The position numbers were made by a program, and so were the translations under genes. A stretch of DNA of 64,000 bases from Fluviicola sp. (GTDB lineage: Bacteria; Bacteroidota; Bacteroidia; Flavobacteriales_D; Crocinitomicaceae), in assembly GCA_029866325.1 (NCBI GenBank), contig JARWZO010000009.1:42361-106360 (forward strand). Reading direction: 5' to 3'. The notes below the pieces were generated by a model, which had not been told where the DNA came from, did no database searches, and saw only the letters and a program-made list of their open reading frames with translations. Shown here one piece after another: positions 37,164 through 48,213 of this stretch; positions within the stretch are counted from its first letter, which is position 1, and every line of letters starts with the position of its first letter.

Positions 37164-39053
37164 TTAAATAAACGCGATGCTGCGTTCAATAAAGTTGCTC
37201 AATTCTTCTCCTTTTAGCAATCCTTGCGACAACAACGCCAGATCAGTGAGTTGTTTCACCTTGGTTTGTTGCTCTTCGGCATCGGCAGTTTCCAACAACA
37301 TTCCTACTTTGGAATGGTTGGCATTCACCACCATACTATATGTTTCAGGAAATGCTCCGTAGAAGCCGCCACCGCCCATTTTTTGTTGTTCCATCATACG
37401 ACGGATAAACTCGGGTTGAGTGACAATAATCGGCGCGTCGGTCTCGCTCATCGATTTGAATTCGATTCTGAATTTACGTGCATCAACTGCTGTTTCAAAC
37501 AAGGGCTTTAAGGTTGCTTCCTGTTCTTCGGTCAGTTTAGAAGGCAATTCTCCTTCTTTTTGAATCAACTGATCCAAGGTATCGGCATCTACACGCAAGA
37601 AACTAAAATCTTCAAATTCCTGTTCTACTTTCGAAATCCAATGCGGTGCCAGCGGTCCGTCGATGATTGCCACCTGATAACCACGATCTTTGGCTTGTTT
37701 TACGAACGAAAAATGCTCTTCAACACTGTGTGTGTACAAGGCAACTACTTTGTTGTTTTTATCCGTTTGAAGCGGTGCGATTTGCTCTTTGAACTCTTCG
37801 ATGGTAAAGTATTTACCCTCCGAATTTTTGATCAGCGCAAACGACTTGGCTTTTTCTGCAAATTTGTCATCCGACAACATTCCGTATTCTACAAAAATCT
37901 TCAAATCATCCCATTTCGACTCAAAATCGGCGCGGTCTTTTTTGAACATATCCGCTAGCTTATCGGCTACTTTTTTGGTAATATGTGCCGAAATCTTTTT
38001 TACGTTGCCATCGCTCTGTAAGTACGAACGCGAAACGTTTAACGGAATATCCGGTGAATCCAATACACCGTGCAATAGCGTCAAAAATTCGGGAACGATC
38101 TCTGCAACACTGTCGGTAATGAATACCTGATTCGAGTAAAGATTGATCTTATTACGTTGTACCTCCACGTTTTCTTTGATGCGTGGGAAATACAAGATTC
38201 CTGTCAGGTTGAACGGATAATCAACGTTCAAATGGATGTGGAACAACGGATCTTCGAATGACATTGGGTACAACTCGCGGTAAAACGTATTGTAATCTTC
38301 GTCTTTCAAATCAACCGGAGCTTTTGTCCAAGCCGGTGAAGGGTTGTTTACCTGATTCGGAACATCAACGGAAACGTTTTTCACTTTACCGTCTTCATCC
38401 TGTTCGCCATCCGGAGAATTGATGTATTCCGTTTTCATTCCGAAAAACACCGGAATCGGCAGGAACTTACAGTATTTATCCAAAATGCCTTGAATGCGGG
38501 CTTTCTCTAGGAATTCAACCGATTCTTCGTTGATGAACAACACGATATCCGTACCACGTGTTTCTTTTTCTATGTCTTCGATGGTGTACTCCGGCGAACC
38601 GTTACTTTCCCACTGCACAGCCTGCGATCCTTCATGACGTGAAAGTGTACGAATCTGTACTTTTTCGGCCACCATGAATGCGGAATAGAACCCCAAACCA
38701 AAATGTCCGATAATGCTTTCTGCACCTTCCTTCCCTTCGTATTGTTTTACGAATTCCTCAGCACCGGAGAACGCAATTTGGTTGATGTACTTGTCAATTT
38801 CCTCGGCAGTCATACCGATACCATTGTCGCGAATAGTGAGGGTTTTGGCTTCTTTGTCGAGTAAAACTTCCACTTTCAAGTCGCTCAACTCACCCTTGAA
38901 TTCTCCCTGAGAAGAAAGCACTTTGAGTTTTTGAGATGCATCGACAGCATTGGAAACCAACTCGCGCAAGAAAATCTCATGGTCGGAATACAAGAATTTT
39001 TTAATAATCGGAAAGATATTTTCCGTTGAAACATGAATTTGTCCTGTTTTCAT
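37164..39053 (-). CDS. htpG: Molecular chaperone HtpG (bacterial Hsp90)
   Basis: 629 residues, full length. The N-terminal GHKL ATPase domain has EIFLRELVSNAVDA, IRDNGIGMTAEEID and the lid/G-box region GHFGLGFYSAFMVA. The middle domain contains YSNQVFITDS and the catalytic-loop Arg in NVSRSYLQSD. The C-terminal dimerisation domain is present but has no MEEVD, as expected in bacteria. It is a cytosolic chaperone working with the DnaK system; a J-domain gene follows it on the same strand. No CIRCE-like element was seen upstream. Confidence 0.97.
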   Translation of the reverse strand: MKTGQIHVSTENIFPIIKKFLYSDHEIFLRELVSNAVDASQKLKVLSSQGEFKGELSDLKVEVLLDKEAKTLTIRDNGIGMTAEEIDKYINQIAFSGAEEFVKQYEGKEGAESIIGHFGLGFYSAFMVAEKVQIRTLSRHEGSQAVQWESNGSPEYTIEDIEKETRGTDIVLFINEESVEFLEKARIQGILDKYCKFLPIPVFFGMKTEYINSPDGEQDEDGKVKNVSVDVPNQVNNPSPAWTKAPVDLKDEDYNTFYRELYPMSFEDPLFHIHLNVDYPFNLTGILYFPRIKENVEVQRNKINLYSNQVFITDSVAEIVPEFLTLLHGVLDSPDIPLNVSRSYLQSDGNVKKISAHITKKVADKLADMFKKDRADFESKWDDLKIFVEYGMLSDDKFAEKAKSFALIKNSEGKYFTIEEFKEQIAPLQTDKNNKVVALYTHSVEEHFSFVKQAKDRGYQVAIIDGPLAPHWISKVEQEFEDFSFLRVDADTLDQLIQKEGELPSKLTEEQEATLKPLFETAVDARKFRIEFKSMSETDAPIIVTQPEFIRRMMEQQKMGGGGFYGAFPETYSMVVNANHSKVGMLLETADAEEQQTKVKQLTDLALLSQGLLKGEELSNFIERSIAFI

Positions 39054-39300
39054 ACGTTTTTGAAATTTGGGAAAGGATGGTCAAGGTTTGTGCCAAAGGG
39101 CTTTGTATGACATTCTGTCAGACTAATTCTGAATTCTGAATGTTTAATGTTGAATTGGGCTGTTGGTAGACTTCGTTCCTCAGTCGTTTCGGATAGTTAG
39201 AAATTGAATTGTCAAGAAGTTGTGATTTATCAACAAAACATAAACTCAACCAATAATTCCGAATCAGTAGTATTAACTTCATCTTTTAGGGAAGTTTTCA

Positions 39301-40488
39301 CTACTTCAACAACTCTATCGGATCCATCAATAAAAACTCTTGCCACGGGATGCCATCGCCGCCGATGAGGTAAACTTTGTCGGGATTGTGCTGTTTTTTG
39401 AATGCTGTGAGTCCGTTTACGCGGTATTTAGCCCCACTTTTCACTTCGATGGCCACTACTTTTCCTCTTCCTTTGAGGATGAAATCAACCTCATCGTTGC
39501 GGTGTTTCCAATAGAGCAATTCAATATCGTGTAAAATGGCAGTTGTTTTTAAATGAGCACCAACTGCTGATTCAACCCATCGCCCCCAAATGCGTGGATC
39601 ACTCTTTACTTCTTCGAATGTACCTTCAGAAATAGCTGACATCAAGGCATTGTTATACACCTGAAACTTTGGACTTGACGCACGAGAACGAAACAATTCC
39701 TTGCTGTATTTTTCCAACCCGGAAAGCAAACCCGCCGTATCGAGTAATTCCAAGTAATGCGCCAAAGTGGTAGTATTTCCGGCATCTTGCAACTGACCAA
39801 GCATTTTGGTATACGACAACAACTGACCGGAATACATCGCTCCGAGCTCAAACAACCGCTTAAGCAACATTGGTTTATCTACACGCGTAAGCATCAAAAT
39901 ATCTTTGGAAACACTTGTTTCTATGAACGAATCGCGGATGTATTTTTTCCATCGATCTTCGTTTTGGATCAATGTCATAGTACCCGGATAAGCTCCGAAA
40001 TAAACATATTGTTCAGGAGTTAATCCAAAAGCTTCCTTCATTTCACCATAAGACCAATGTCCCACATACATGGTTTCAAAACGGCCTGCCAACGATTCGG
40101 TAAGTCCTTGTTGTAGCATCAAACGAGATGAACCCAAAATCAATACTTTAAGTGGTATTTTCTTCTGTGTATCATGGTCCCATTCGCGTTTGACCCATTC
40201 AGACCAATTATCGAGCTTTTGAATTTCGTCAATCACCAAAACAGCTTCACCGGTTGCACTTTCAGTTAACAATTCACGGACAATACTCCATTGTTGTTCA
40301 ATCCAAAGCGGATTTGTATTACCAACCGCATCAGCAGTTACAAAATGTACCGGATGTTTGGTTTGCTCAATGAATTGATTAACAATGGTTGTTTTACCAA
40401 CTTGTCGTGGACCATACATAACCTGTAAATGACCACGTTTCTCCAAATCAAAACGCGTTGTAACTTCCTTTAAATGAACTCTTTCCAT
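39301..40488 (-). CDS. AAA-family ATPase with DUF4143-type C-terminal domain
   Basis: About 395 residues. The N-terminal AAA_14 module has Walker A MYGPRQVGKTTIVNQF and Walker B EAVLVIDEIQKL, followed by the sensor-like ILGSSRLMLQ. The middle has a winged-helix-like part, and the C-terminal DUF4143 nuclease-fold-like segment contains EVDFILKGRGKVVAIEVKSG, whose D-x(n)-E-x-K pattern is that of PD-(D/E)XK proteins. The ATG at 40488 is chosen; the alternative at 40509 lies inside an upstream palindrome. The family is widespread, often in variable copy number, and its role is not established. It is preceded by three copies of an operator-like unit. Confidence 0.88.
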   Translation of the reverse strand: MERVHLKEVTTRFDLEKRGHLQVMYGPRQVGKTTIVNQFIEQTKHPVHFVTADAVGNTNPLWIEQQWSIVRELLTESATGEAVLVIDEIQKLDNWSEWVKREWDHDTQKKIPLKVLILGSSRLMLQQGLTESLAGRFETMYVGHWSYGEMKEAFGLTPEQYVYFGAYPGTMTLIQNEDRWKKYIRDSFIETSVSKDILMLTRVDKPMLLKRLFELGAMYSGQLLSYTKMLGQLQDAGNTTTLAHYLELLDTAGLLSGLEKYSKELFRSRASSPKFQVYNNALMSAISEGTFEEVKSDPRIWGRWVESAVGAHLKTTAILHDIELLYWKHRNDEVDFILKGRGKVVAIEVKSGAKYRVNGLTAFKKQHNPDKVYLIGGDGIPWQEFLLMDPIELLK

Positions 40489-40497
40489 GATAATAAA

Positions 40498-40806
40498 CAA
40501 TTTACTCAATATGATGAGTAATTTTACTCAATATGCTTAGCAAAAATACAAAGCTATTCTAATATACATAAAAAGTTCAATTAAAAAACGTGATTGGATG
40601 AAAAAAAGGTGAGAAATAAGACTTTAAAAACATTTCCAAACTGCATGTAAAACCATGCTATTCAGTGTATTAAATACATGATTACAATTTACTCAATATA
40701 ATGAGTATTTTTACTCAATACAATTAGCAAAATGAAAAACAAATCATTATCCATTGAGTTTTACAAATTACGCAGCATGCTGAGTGATTTTACTCAACAT
40801 TAAAAT
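40498..40806 (-). promoter_or_regulatory. Three diverged copies of a promoter/operator-like unit
   Basis: Units of about 45 bp at 40498-40545, 40684-40732 and 40764-40806. On the minus strand each contains TTGAGTAAAA followed by an ACTCA-6 nt-TGAGT palindrome (degenerate in the third: ACTCAGCATGCTGCGT). Units 1 and 2 also share TTTTGCTAA upstream and GAGTAAATTGT downstream. In unit 1 a perfect -7 element (TATTTTTG, 40548-40541) immediately precedes the palindromes, which would then cover the transcription start and leader. No coding potential is seen in the 349 bases from 40489 to 40837. Confidence 0.6.
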
Positions 40807-40837
40807 CGTTTTGTAAAATTGAATGAAATGTGCGATT

Positions 40838-41728
40838 TTATCGATCCAATCGCTTCATTGGAACGCACACCAAGTTATCGTGCTTCGGCAGATCAGCATC
40901 CGTAAGAATCGGAATCAGCTTCGAGCGGCGTTCTTTGGTCCCCTTTTGTTTGAATAGTTGATAGTTGCCAATGGTTTTTACAAAGTCGGCAATTTCTTTG
41001 GGAGTCACGCCTTTTTCCTGTTCGCGTTGTTCGGAAACTTCGATGATCAGCACAGGTAAAGTTGCTTTCAGTAGGTTTATTCCTCCTTTCAGGACTTCGA
41101 GTTCAAAACCTTCTACGTCCATTTTGATAAGATCGATGGTCAGATCACCGAAGAGTTCGTCGAGTTTCCACAATGGAACTTCCGTTCCTTCGGAATTGTC
41201 TTGCGACAGCAAGGAAGCACCGCCTCTGTTGACTTCCCAGTTTTCGTAGAGTGTGGCTTTTCCGTTTTCAGAGCCAAGCGCAACAGGATAAACATCGACG
41301 TTTTCACAGTGATTAAGCGCAGCGTTTTGATTCAAAATTTCTACCGTTTTCAGATTGGCTTCTACGGCCAAAACACGCCCTTTTTCGCCCACCAAACGCG
41401 AAGCGATAACCGACATGAGTCCGATGTTGGCACCTACGTCCATAAAGGTAGAACCGGGTTTTAGAAAATCGCCCAGCAATTGAATGGTCCCTTTTTCATA
41501 GGTTCCGGTTTCGAATAAGGACAATTCTACACCTTTGTCTACCGACGGATCGATGAGTAATTCAACCCCGTGAATGGTCTTGAGAATGTGTTTCCCGGTC
41601 TTTTCAGGATTTGGTAACAACAACTTTGGCAACACAACCGACAAGCGACGAAATCCGCGCAGGTCAATGTCACGCAACATGGAGATGAGCTTATGACGAA
41701 GCAGAAATGAACGGTTTGGGATGCTCAT
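40838..41728 (-). CDS. FkbM family methyltransferase
   Basis: 296 residues. A SAM-binding Rossmann domain is shown by FMDVGANIGLMSVIASRL (motif I), VLAVEANLKTVEIL (motif II), and the FkbM signature IDLIKMDVEGFELEVLKGG with the acidic metal or catalytic residues. FkbM enzymes O-methylate sugars, lipids or macrolides, and in bacteria are often tied to surface glycans. No glycosyltransferase genes flank it here, so the substrate is unknown. Ends 31 bases upstream of the operator-like units of the ATPase gene. Confidence 0.88.
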   Translation of the reverse strand: MSIPNRSFLLRHKLISMLRDIDLRGFRRLSVVLPKLLLPNPEKTGKHILKTIHGVELLIDPSVDKGVELSLFETGTYEKGTIQLLGDFLKPGSTFMDVGANIGLMSVIASRLVGEKGRVLAVEANLKTVEILNQNAALNHCENVDVYPVALGSENGKATLYENWEVNRGGASLLSQDNSEGTEVPLWKLDELFGDLTIDLIKMDVEGFELEVLKGGINLLKATLPVLIIEVSEQREQEKGVTPKEIADFVKTIGNYQLFKQKGTKERRSKLIPILTDADLPKHDNLVCVPMKRLDR

Positions 41729-41766
41729 TTTAGAAACTATTGGTGTGGAAAGTCCTCCCCCTCAAT

Positions 41767-41794
41767 CCCCCTTCCGCCTCAGGCGGAGGGGAGG
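41767..41794. repeat. CTCC-rich intergenic palindrome
   Basis: A palindrome centred on CCGCCTCAGGCGG with flanking C and G runs, between the FkbM and ABC-F genes. A related core is found at 28811-28819, and related CTCC-rich DNA at 44511-44604. Confidence 0.55.
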
Positions 41795-41805
41795 CAGAAT
41801 CTCCT

Positions 41806-43570
<1,765 letters not shown>

Positions 43571-44494
43571 ATGAAGTTCCTGTTGGCGATTTGTTGTTTT
43601 GTTCATTTCCATGTCGTGGGGCAGTATATTCGCTACACCAGTGAAATCAGCGATACAGCGCGTAAATCTTGCTTTCTGCAATATGAAAACGATTTATTTG
43701 TGCAGACCGATCGTTATTACACACAAGGAATTGCATTGAATTACAAGACAGTTCTTCCAGCAACATCTTTCTTTGGCGGTTTATTTTTTCAGGTTCCATC
43801 AAGTGGAAAACGAATGAGTTTAGGATTAGACCAACAAGTCTTCACTCCTACTTCCATTCGTTCGGATTCGTTGCTGAATGGTGATCGTCCGTATGCAGCA
43901 ACATTGCACCTAACCAGTGTTTTTGAAACGGTTGACACGCTCCGTCACCGCATTTTCGGGTGGCAGTTTTCCTTGGGAATGATTGGTCCGGCAGCTTTGG
44001 GTAAAGAAACACAAACGGGCATTCATAAGGCCACGAACAACTTCCTTCCACTAGGATGGCAACATCAATTAAATACAGGATTATTGGTTGATCTTGGTGC
44101 GCATGTAAATTACCGGGTGATTGCCGTTCACCGTTGGCTGAGTCTTGATGTGAACGCTCAAGCGAATCTCGGAACGGGAAACACGTCGCTTTTAGCGGGC
44201 GGAAATCTGAATATTTGTTTGATAAATAATCGACTGGCTATTGGTTTCTATACAAAACCGGCTCTGCGAGTTGTAGGCTATGACGCAACGTTACAAGGAT
44301 CGCTCATCGGTTTAAAAAGCGAATACGTTGTTGCTTCTAACCGAATGAAACGTTTGATTTCTGAGCAAGAAACCGGCGTTCATTTGCAGTTGAATTGTTT
44401 TTCAATGGATTTTTGGTTGCGCTTTCAATCGAACTTATTTGACGGGGCTGTAAACCATCGTTGGGGAGGTGTTCGGTTGAGTTTTTCTTTTTAA
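43571..44494 (+). CDS. LpxR-like outer-membrane lipid A deacylase (DUF2219)
   Basis: 307 residues. A short signal (MKFLLAICCFVHFHVVGQ) precedes a 12-strand-type barrel ending RLSFSF. Family signatures are QYENDLFVQTDRYYTQGIAL (Asn-Asp pair and the T/S of the active site), GDRPYAATL, and GMIGPAALGKETQTGIHK (Gln and His; the His corresponds to the catalytic one of Salmonella LpxR). These residues are all present, so activity removing the 3'-acyloxyacyl chain of lipid A is plausible. It stands alone, bounded by repeats on both sides. Confidence 0.82.
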   Translation: MKFLLAICCFVHFHVVGQYIRYTSEISDTARKSCFLQYENDLFVQTDRYYTQGIALNYKTVLPATSFFGGLFFQVPSSGKRMSLGLDQQVFTPTSIRSDSLLNGDRPYAATLHLTSVFETVDTLRHRIFGWQFSLGMIGPAALGKETQTGIHKATNNFLPLGWQHQLNTGLLVDLGAHVNYRVIAVHRWLSLDVNAQANLGTGNTSLLAGGNLNICLINNRLAIGFYTKPALRVVGYDATLQGSLIGLKSEYVVASNRMKRLISEQETGVHLQLNCFSMDFWLRFQSNLFDGAVNHRWGGVRLSFSF

Positions 44495-44510
44495 GAAGGT
44501 GGGTCATTTT

Positions 44511-44604
44511 CCCTCCTTGAGGAGGGATAAAGGGAGGTGGCCGAACGTATTTTCTGTAAATGAGAATGCCACCCTCCTCGATCCTCCCTCAAGGGAGGAG
44601 GTGG
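44511..44604. repeat. CTCC-rich inverted repeat
   Basis: Two self-palindromes, CCCTCCTTGAGGAGGG (44511-44526) and CCTCCCTCAAGGGAGG (44583-44598), joined by GGAGGTGGCC and its complement at 44568-44578. The arms also pair with each other. It sits between convergent genes and could act as a bidirectional terminator, although T runs are lacking. Confidence 0.65.
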
Positions 44605-44629
44605 ATCCCAATCCTTAACTAAGACTTAT

Positions 44630-45136
44630 CTACTTCAACCACTTCAGATTGCGAGAATACATAAAGATAAATAACCCCGAGGTGAAGGTAAAATAACCTA
44701 CCATTAACCCTGAAACTTCGGCTGCCGGTATGTAAAAATAAAACGAACTGATTCGCAGCAAGCAACCCATGATGTATAAATGAAAGCCTAACTTTTGACC
44801 ACGAAACATCATGATCGCTCCAACAATCGCCAAAATTGCGACAAGTGTATCAATTGAAGTTGAAACTACATGTGCATCATTTGCAAAATGAATCGTATTC
44901 AGCATTTTTTCCATGGTGTCGGCAAATCCATTCATCCCCTCAGTTCGTGCTTGATTAATGCTTTTCATTCCTTGAGCAACGGCATTTTCAATCTCATCAT
45001 TGGTCAACGGACCGCGCATAAAGGAAAGCAGTGAACCTAATAGTAGATATCCGGAATTTACAAACGTAAGGATTCCTAAAACGGTTAAAAATACCGGGCG
45101 TTTTTTTCTCGGTTCTACTTCTTCAAATATGTCCAT
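44630..45136 (-). CDS. Membrane protein of unknown function, overlapping hutH
   Basis: 168 residues with four predicted membrane segments (about 16-38, 90-109, 115-133 and 140-160) and an amphipathic Asn/Glu-rich segment between the first and second. Its ATG at 45136 lies 22 bases inside the end of hutH, implying translational coupling. The amino-terminal EEVEPRKKRP is charged. I recognise no family. Co-transcription with hisS and hutH is likely. Confidence 0.7.
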   Translation of the reverse strand: MDIFEEVEPRKKRPVFLTVLGILTFVNSGYLLLGSLLSFMRGPLTNDEIENAVAQGMKSINQARTEGMNGFADTMEKMLNTIHFANDAHVVSTSIDTLVAILAIVGAIMMFRGQKLGFHLYIMGCLLRISSFYFYIPAAEVSGLMVGYFTFTSGLFIFMYSRNLKWLK

Positions 45137-46617
45137 AACTGATTTTTTGCAAATTGGGTACTTGCGCTAATAAGCGGGTGAAGGTAGCGATCTTCCTCAA
45201 CAAATGGTATGTTTTCGCGAAATGCGCTTACAATCATTTCTAGTTTCGGGCTTGTTTTGAGCGGTCGACGGAATTCCAATCCCTGACAGGCATGCAGCAA
45301 TTCGATTCCCTGAATGGTGAAACAATTATCAATCACACGATACAATTTAGTAGCCGCATTGGCGCCCATTGAAACGTGATCTTCTTGTCCGTTGCTCGAA
45401 TCGATAGTATCTACACTTGCCGGTGAGCACAATTGTTTGTTTTGACTCACAATGGAAGCACAGGTATATTGTGTGATCATAAAACCTGAATTCAAGCCCG
45501 GATTGGCTACCAAAAAGGCCGGTAAATCGCGGGTTCCTGAAATGGATTTATACACTCTGCGTTCGCTGATACTTCCCAATTCTGCCAATGCGATAGCCAA
45601 GAAATCCATTGCTAAAGCCAGAGGCTGACCGTGAAAATTTCCGGCAGAAACCACGATATCGTCGTCAGGAAAAACAGTTGGATTATCGGTAACTGCGTTT
45701 ACTTCGCGTTCTACAATTGCTGCACAATGAACCAACGTATCGTGTGAAGCTCCATGAACTTGCGGAATGCAGCGAAACGAATACGGATCTTGTACATGCG
45801 CTTTTTCGCGACCGGCAATTTCACTTCCTGCCAATAAATGGCGGAAGGTTTCAGCTACTGAGATTTGACCAACCTGATTGCGAATGGCATTCACTTGCAC
45901 ACCGAATGGTTCAACACGACCGTCATAAGCTTCCAATGAAATGGCGCCGATGTGATTGAATTGATTCAACAAACGATTTCCCTGCTGAATGGCATAGGAT
46001 GCATACGCACTCATGAATTGTGTTCCGTTGAGCAAGGCCAAACCTTCTTTCGAACGCAAAGCTATTGGTTGCAACCCGAAACGTTGGTTGAGTTCTTGTG
46101 CGGTGATTTCAACACCATCAACCATGGAGGTTCCTTCGTTCAATAAGGGCAATACGAGATGAGCCAATGGAGCTAAATCGCCCGAAGCGCCCAAACTTCC
46201 CTGTTGGAAAACCACCGGAAAAATGTTGTTATTGAAAAAGAAGATCAATCGTTCTACGGTTTCTAACTGTACACCCGAATGACCGTGCGACAAACCGAGC
46301 ACTTTGAGCAACAACATGCGTCGCACGATGTGATCCGGAACGCGTTCGCCTGCCCCACACGCATGTGAAAGCACCAGGTTGCGCTGCAGTTTTTCCAAAT
46401 CAGCAGTATTGATCGCTGTATCACACAAACTCCCGAAACCGGTATTGATTCCGTAAATCAGACGATCACTTTTCGCCACCGCTTCATCCAAATATGAGCG
46501 ACAGCCCAAAATAGCGGTTTTCGCCTCCTCAGACAAAGCAATTTGTTGGTTATTCTCCAGAATTTCATCGATTGTTTCGAGTGAAACCCAGCTGTTATTG
46601 ATGGTAAAAATGCTCAT
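45115..46617 (-). CDS. hutH: Histidine ammonia-lyase
   Basis: 500 residues. It converts L-histidine to urocanate and ammonia. The Ala-Ser-Gly triad that cyclises to the MIO cofactor is in GSLGASGDLAPLAHL (about 140-154), preceded by GINTGFGSL and followed by NGTQFMSAYASY, QDPYSFRCIPQVHGA and NPTVFPDD, so it is a normal HutH and not a tyrosine or phenylalanine enzyme (the His at position 89-90 of the family is kept in LVLSHACGAGE). No other hut gene is visible in the window. It starts 4 bases after hisS stops. Confidence 0.95.
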   Translation of the reverse strand: MSIFTINNSWVSLETIDEILENNQQIALSEEAKTAILGCRSYLDEAVAKSDRLIYGINTGFGSLCDTAINTADLEKLQRNLVLSHACGAGERVPDHIVRRMLLLKVLGLSHGHSGVQLETVERLIFFFNNNIFPVVFQQGSLGASGDLAPLAHLVLPLLNEGTSMVDGVEITAQELNQRFGLQPIALRSKEGLALLNGTQFMSAYASYAIQQGNRLLNQFNHIGAISLEAYDGRVEPFGVQVNAIRNQVGQISVAETFRHLLAGSEIAGREKAHVQDPYSFRCIPQVHGASHDTLVHCAAIVEREVNAVTDNPTVFPDDDIVVSAGNFHGQPLALAMDFLAIALAELGSISERRVYKSISGTRDLPAFLVANPGLNSGFMITQYTCASIVSQNKQLCSPASVDTIDSSNGQEDHVSMGANAATKLYRVIDNCFTIQGIELLHACQGLEFRRPLKTSPKLEMIVSAFRENIPFVEEDRYLHPLISASTQFAKNQLWTYLKK

Positions 46618-46621
46618 GTTA

Positions 46622-48037
46622 CTATTGTTGAAAAAAGGTCATCAATTGGGTTTCAGTCAATGCCTGCTGCTCACCAGTGGTCATGTTCTTCAATTGTAGC
46701 TGACCCGAATTGCGTTCGTTTTCGCCAATCAATGCTACAAATTGCACATTGCGGTTATCAGCATACTTGAATTGTTTCTGCATTTTGGCATTGCTCGGAT
46801 ACACTTCACAATCAACACCAATAGCACGCAATTGTTTTGATAATTTCATGCAATAAGCCGCATCGTTGTCGCCAAAATTGGCAAACAATAAGGTTAGATT
46901 TGCATTTGTATCTTCCGGAAACAGATTAAAATCTTTTAGCACATCATAAATGCGATCTGCACCGAAAGAAATTCCCACTCCGGAAACGTCTTTCAGACCG
47001 AAAACACCTGTTAAATCATCGTAGCGACCACCGCCACAAATGCTTCCGATGCCGGAATCGTGTGCTTTTACTTCGAAAATAGCACCGGTATAATAGTTGA
47101 GTCCACGAGCCAGCGTCACATCAAATTCAACGATCGCTCGTTCAACTCCCAATATCTTGGTTTGTTCCAATACAAACTCCAGCTCATCGATTCCTTTTAA
47201 ACCTATTTCGGAATCTTTCAAAAACGTGCGCATGATCGCCAATCGTTCTTCATTGGTTCCCGAAAGTGCGAACAAAGGTGAGATAATCTCAATAGCCTTT
47301 TCGGAAACGCCTTTTTCGCGCAATTCCTTTTCGACGCCTTCCTGACCTATTTTGTCCAGTTTATCGATGGCAACAGTAATGTCGATCAATTTATCCGCTT
47401 CACCCGAAACCTCTGCAATTCCCGACAAGATCTTGCGGTTGTTGATCAGAATTGTAAACCCGGGGATATTGAGTTTGGTCAATACTTGATCGAAAATCTG
47501 CACAAAATCAACTTCGTACAACAAGGAATCGCTTCCCACTACATCGGCATCGCATTGGTAAAACTCCTGGTAACGACTTTTTTGAGGTCGGTCAGCACGC
47601 CAAACAGGCTGAATTTGGTAACGTTTGAACGGAAAAGTTAACTCATTTTGGTGTTGCACCACAAAGCGCGCAAAAGGCACCGTAAGGTCGTAACGAAGGG
47701 CTTTTTCGGAAATTCTTTTTGTAATACTTCCCAAACGCTTTCTATCTTCCAACGGCAATTTATCGAAGTCATTTTGTGTCAACGTATCGGTCACATCCGA
47801 AGTCTCTATTTTTGAAAGATAATTTCCTGAACGTAAAATCTGAAAAATCAATTTATCGCCTTCTTCTCCGTATTTTCCGAGCAAGGTAGACGACAACTCA
47901 AACGACGGCGTTTCGATGGGAGCAAATCCATAAGATTTAAACACCGAACGAATCGTATCGAAAATATACGTTCTGCGTGCCACGTCTTGCGGTAAAAAAT
48001 CGCGTGTTCCGTTTGGTATAGACGGTTTCTGAGCCAT
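46622..48037 (-). CDS. hisS: Histidyl-tRNA synthetase
   Basis: 471 residues, class II synthetase. Motif 1 is in the N-terminal third, motif 2 is [20 protein letters not shown] (Arg binds ATP) and the histidine signatures are [14 protein letters not shown] and [13 protein letters not shown]. The C-terminal anticodon-binding domain includes [16 protein letters not shown]. An extra segment around residues 55-130 makes it longer than E. coli HisS (424). Start ATG at 48037 with a -7 element (TACCTTTG) 18 bases upstream. It leads an operon with hutH. Confidence 0.97.
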   Translation of the reverse strand: MAQKPSIPNGTRDFLPQDVARRTYIFDTIRSVFKSYGFAPIETPSFELSSTLLGKYGEEGDKLIFQILRSGNYLSKIETSDVTDTLTQNDFDKLPLEDRKRLGSITKRISEKALRYDLTVPFARFVVQHQNELTFPFKRYQIQPVWRADRPQKSRYQEFYQCDADVVGSDSLLYEVDFVQIFDQVLTKLNIPGFTILINNRKILSGIAEVSGEADKLIDITVAIDKLDKIGQEGVEKELREKGVSEKAIEIISPLFALSGTNEERLAIMRTFLKDSEIGLKGIDELEFVLEQTKILGVERAIVEFDVTLARGLNYYTGAIFEVKAHDSGIGSICGGGRYDDLTGVFGLKDVSGVGISFGADRIYDVLKDFNLFPEDTNANLTLLFANFGDNDAAYCMKLSKQLRAIGVDCEVYPSNAKMQKQFKYADNRNVQFVALIGENERNSGQLQLKNMTTGEQQALTETQLMTFFQQ

Positions 48038-48054
48038 TGTACAAAATTTGGGGG

Positions 48055-48062
48055 CAAAGGTA
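48055..48062 (-). promoter_or_regulatory. -7 promoter element of the hisS-hutH operon
   Basis: TACCTTTG on the minus strand matches TAnnTTTG. No -33 TTG at normal spacing; the word-tandem repeat lies directly upstream. Confidence 0.45.
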
Positions 48063-48112
48063 GGAAGTTTCCTGAGTTTAGAAGTTTTTTAAGTTGGTGA
48101 GTTTTTAAGTTG
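48061..48112. repeat. AAGTTT/GAGTTT word tract (family R2), single arm
   Basis: About 50 bp of GAGTTTAGAAGTTTTTTAAG-like words without the complementary arm present in the other three copies. Confidence 0.5.
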
Positions 48113-48129
48113 AATCTACCAATTCCAGT

Positions 48130-48188
48130 AAAAGCTAAAAACCAAAAATGGCTTCCTTTCACCGAATCCGATGCAAAGAAGCCATTTT
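48130..48188 (-). terminator. Intrinsic terminator of the lipoprotein gene
   Basis: On the minus strand AAAATGGCTTC (48188-48178) pairs perfectly with GAAGCCATTTT (48155-48145), and the stem is followed by two T-rich tracts (to about 48130). Located 26 bases after the stop codon. Confidence 0.85.
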
Positions 48189-48213
48189 CGCTGAACTAAC
48201 TTCAGGGGAAAAT

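Noticed and set aside
45115..46617. Lyase considered as tyrosine or phenylalanine ammonia-lyase
   Set aside because: The substrate-selecting position keeps the Ser-His pair seen in histidine lyases, and the gene is next to hisS.
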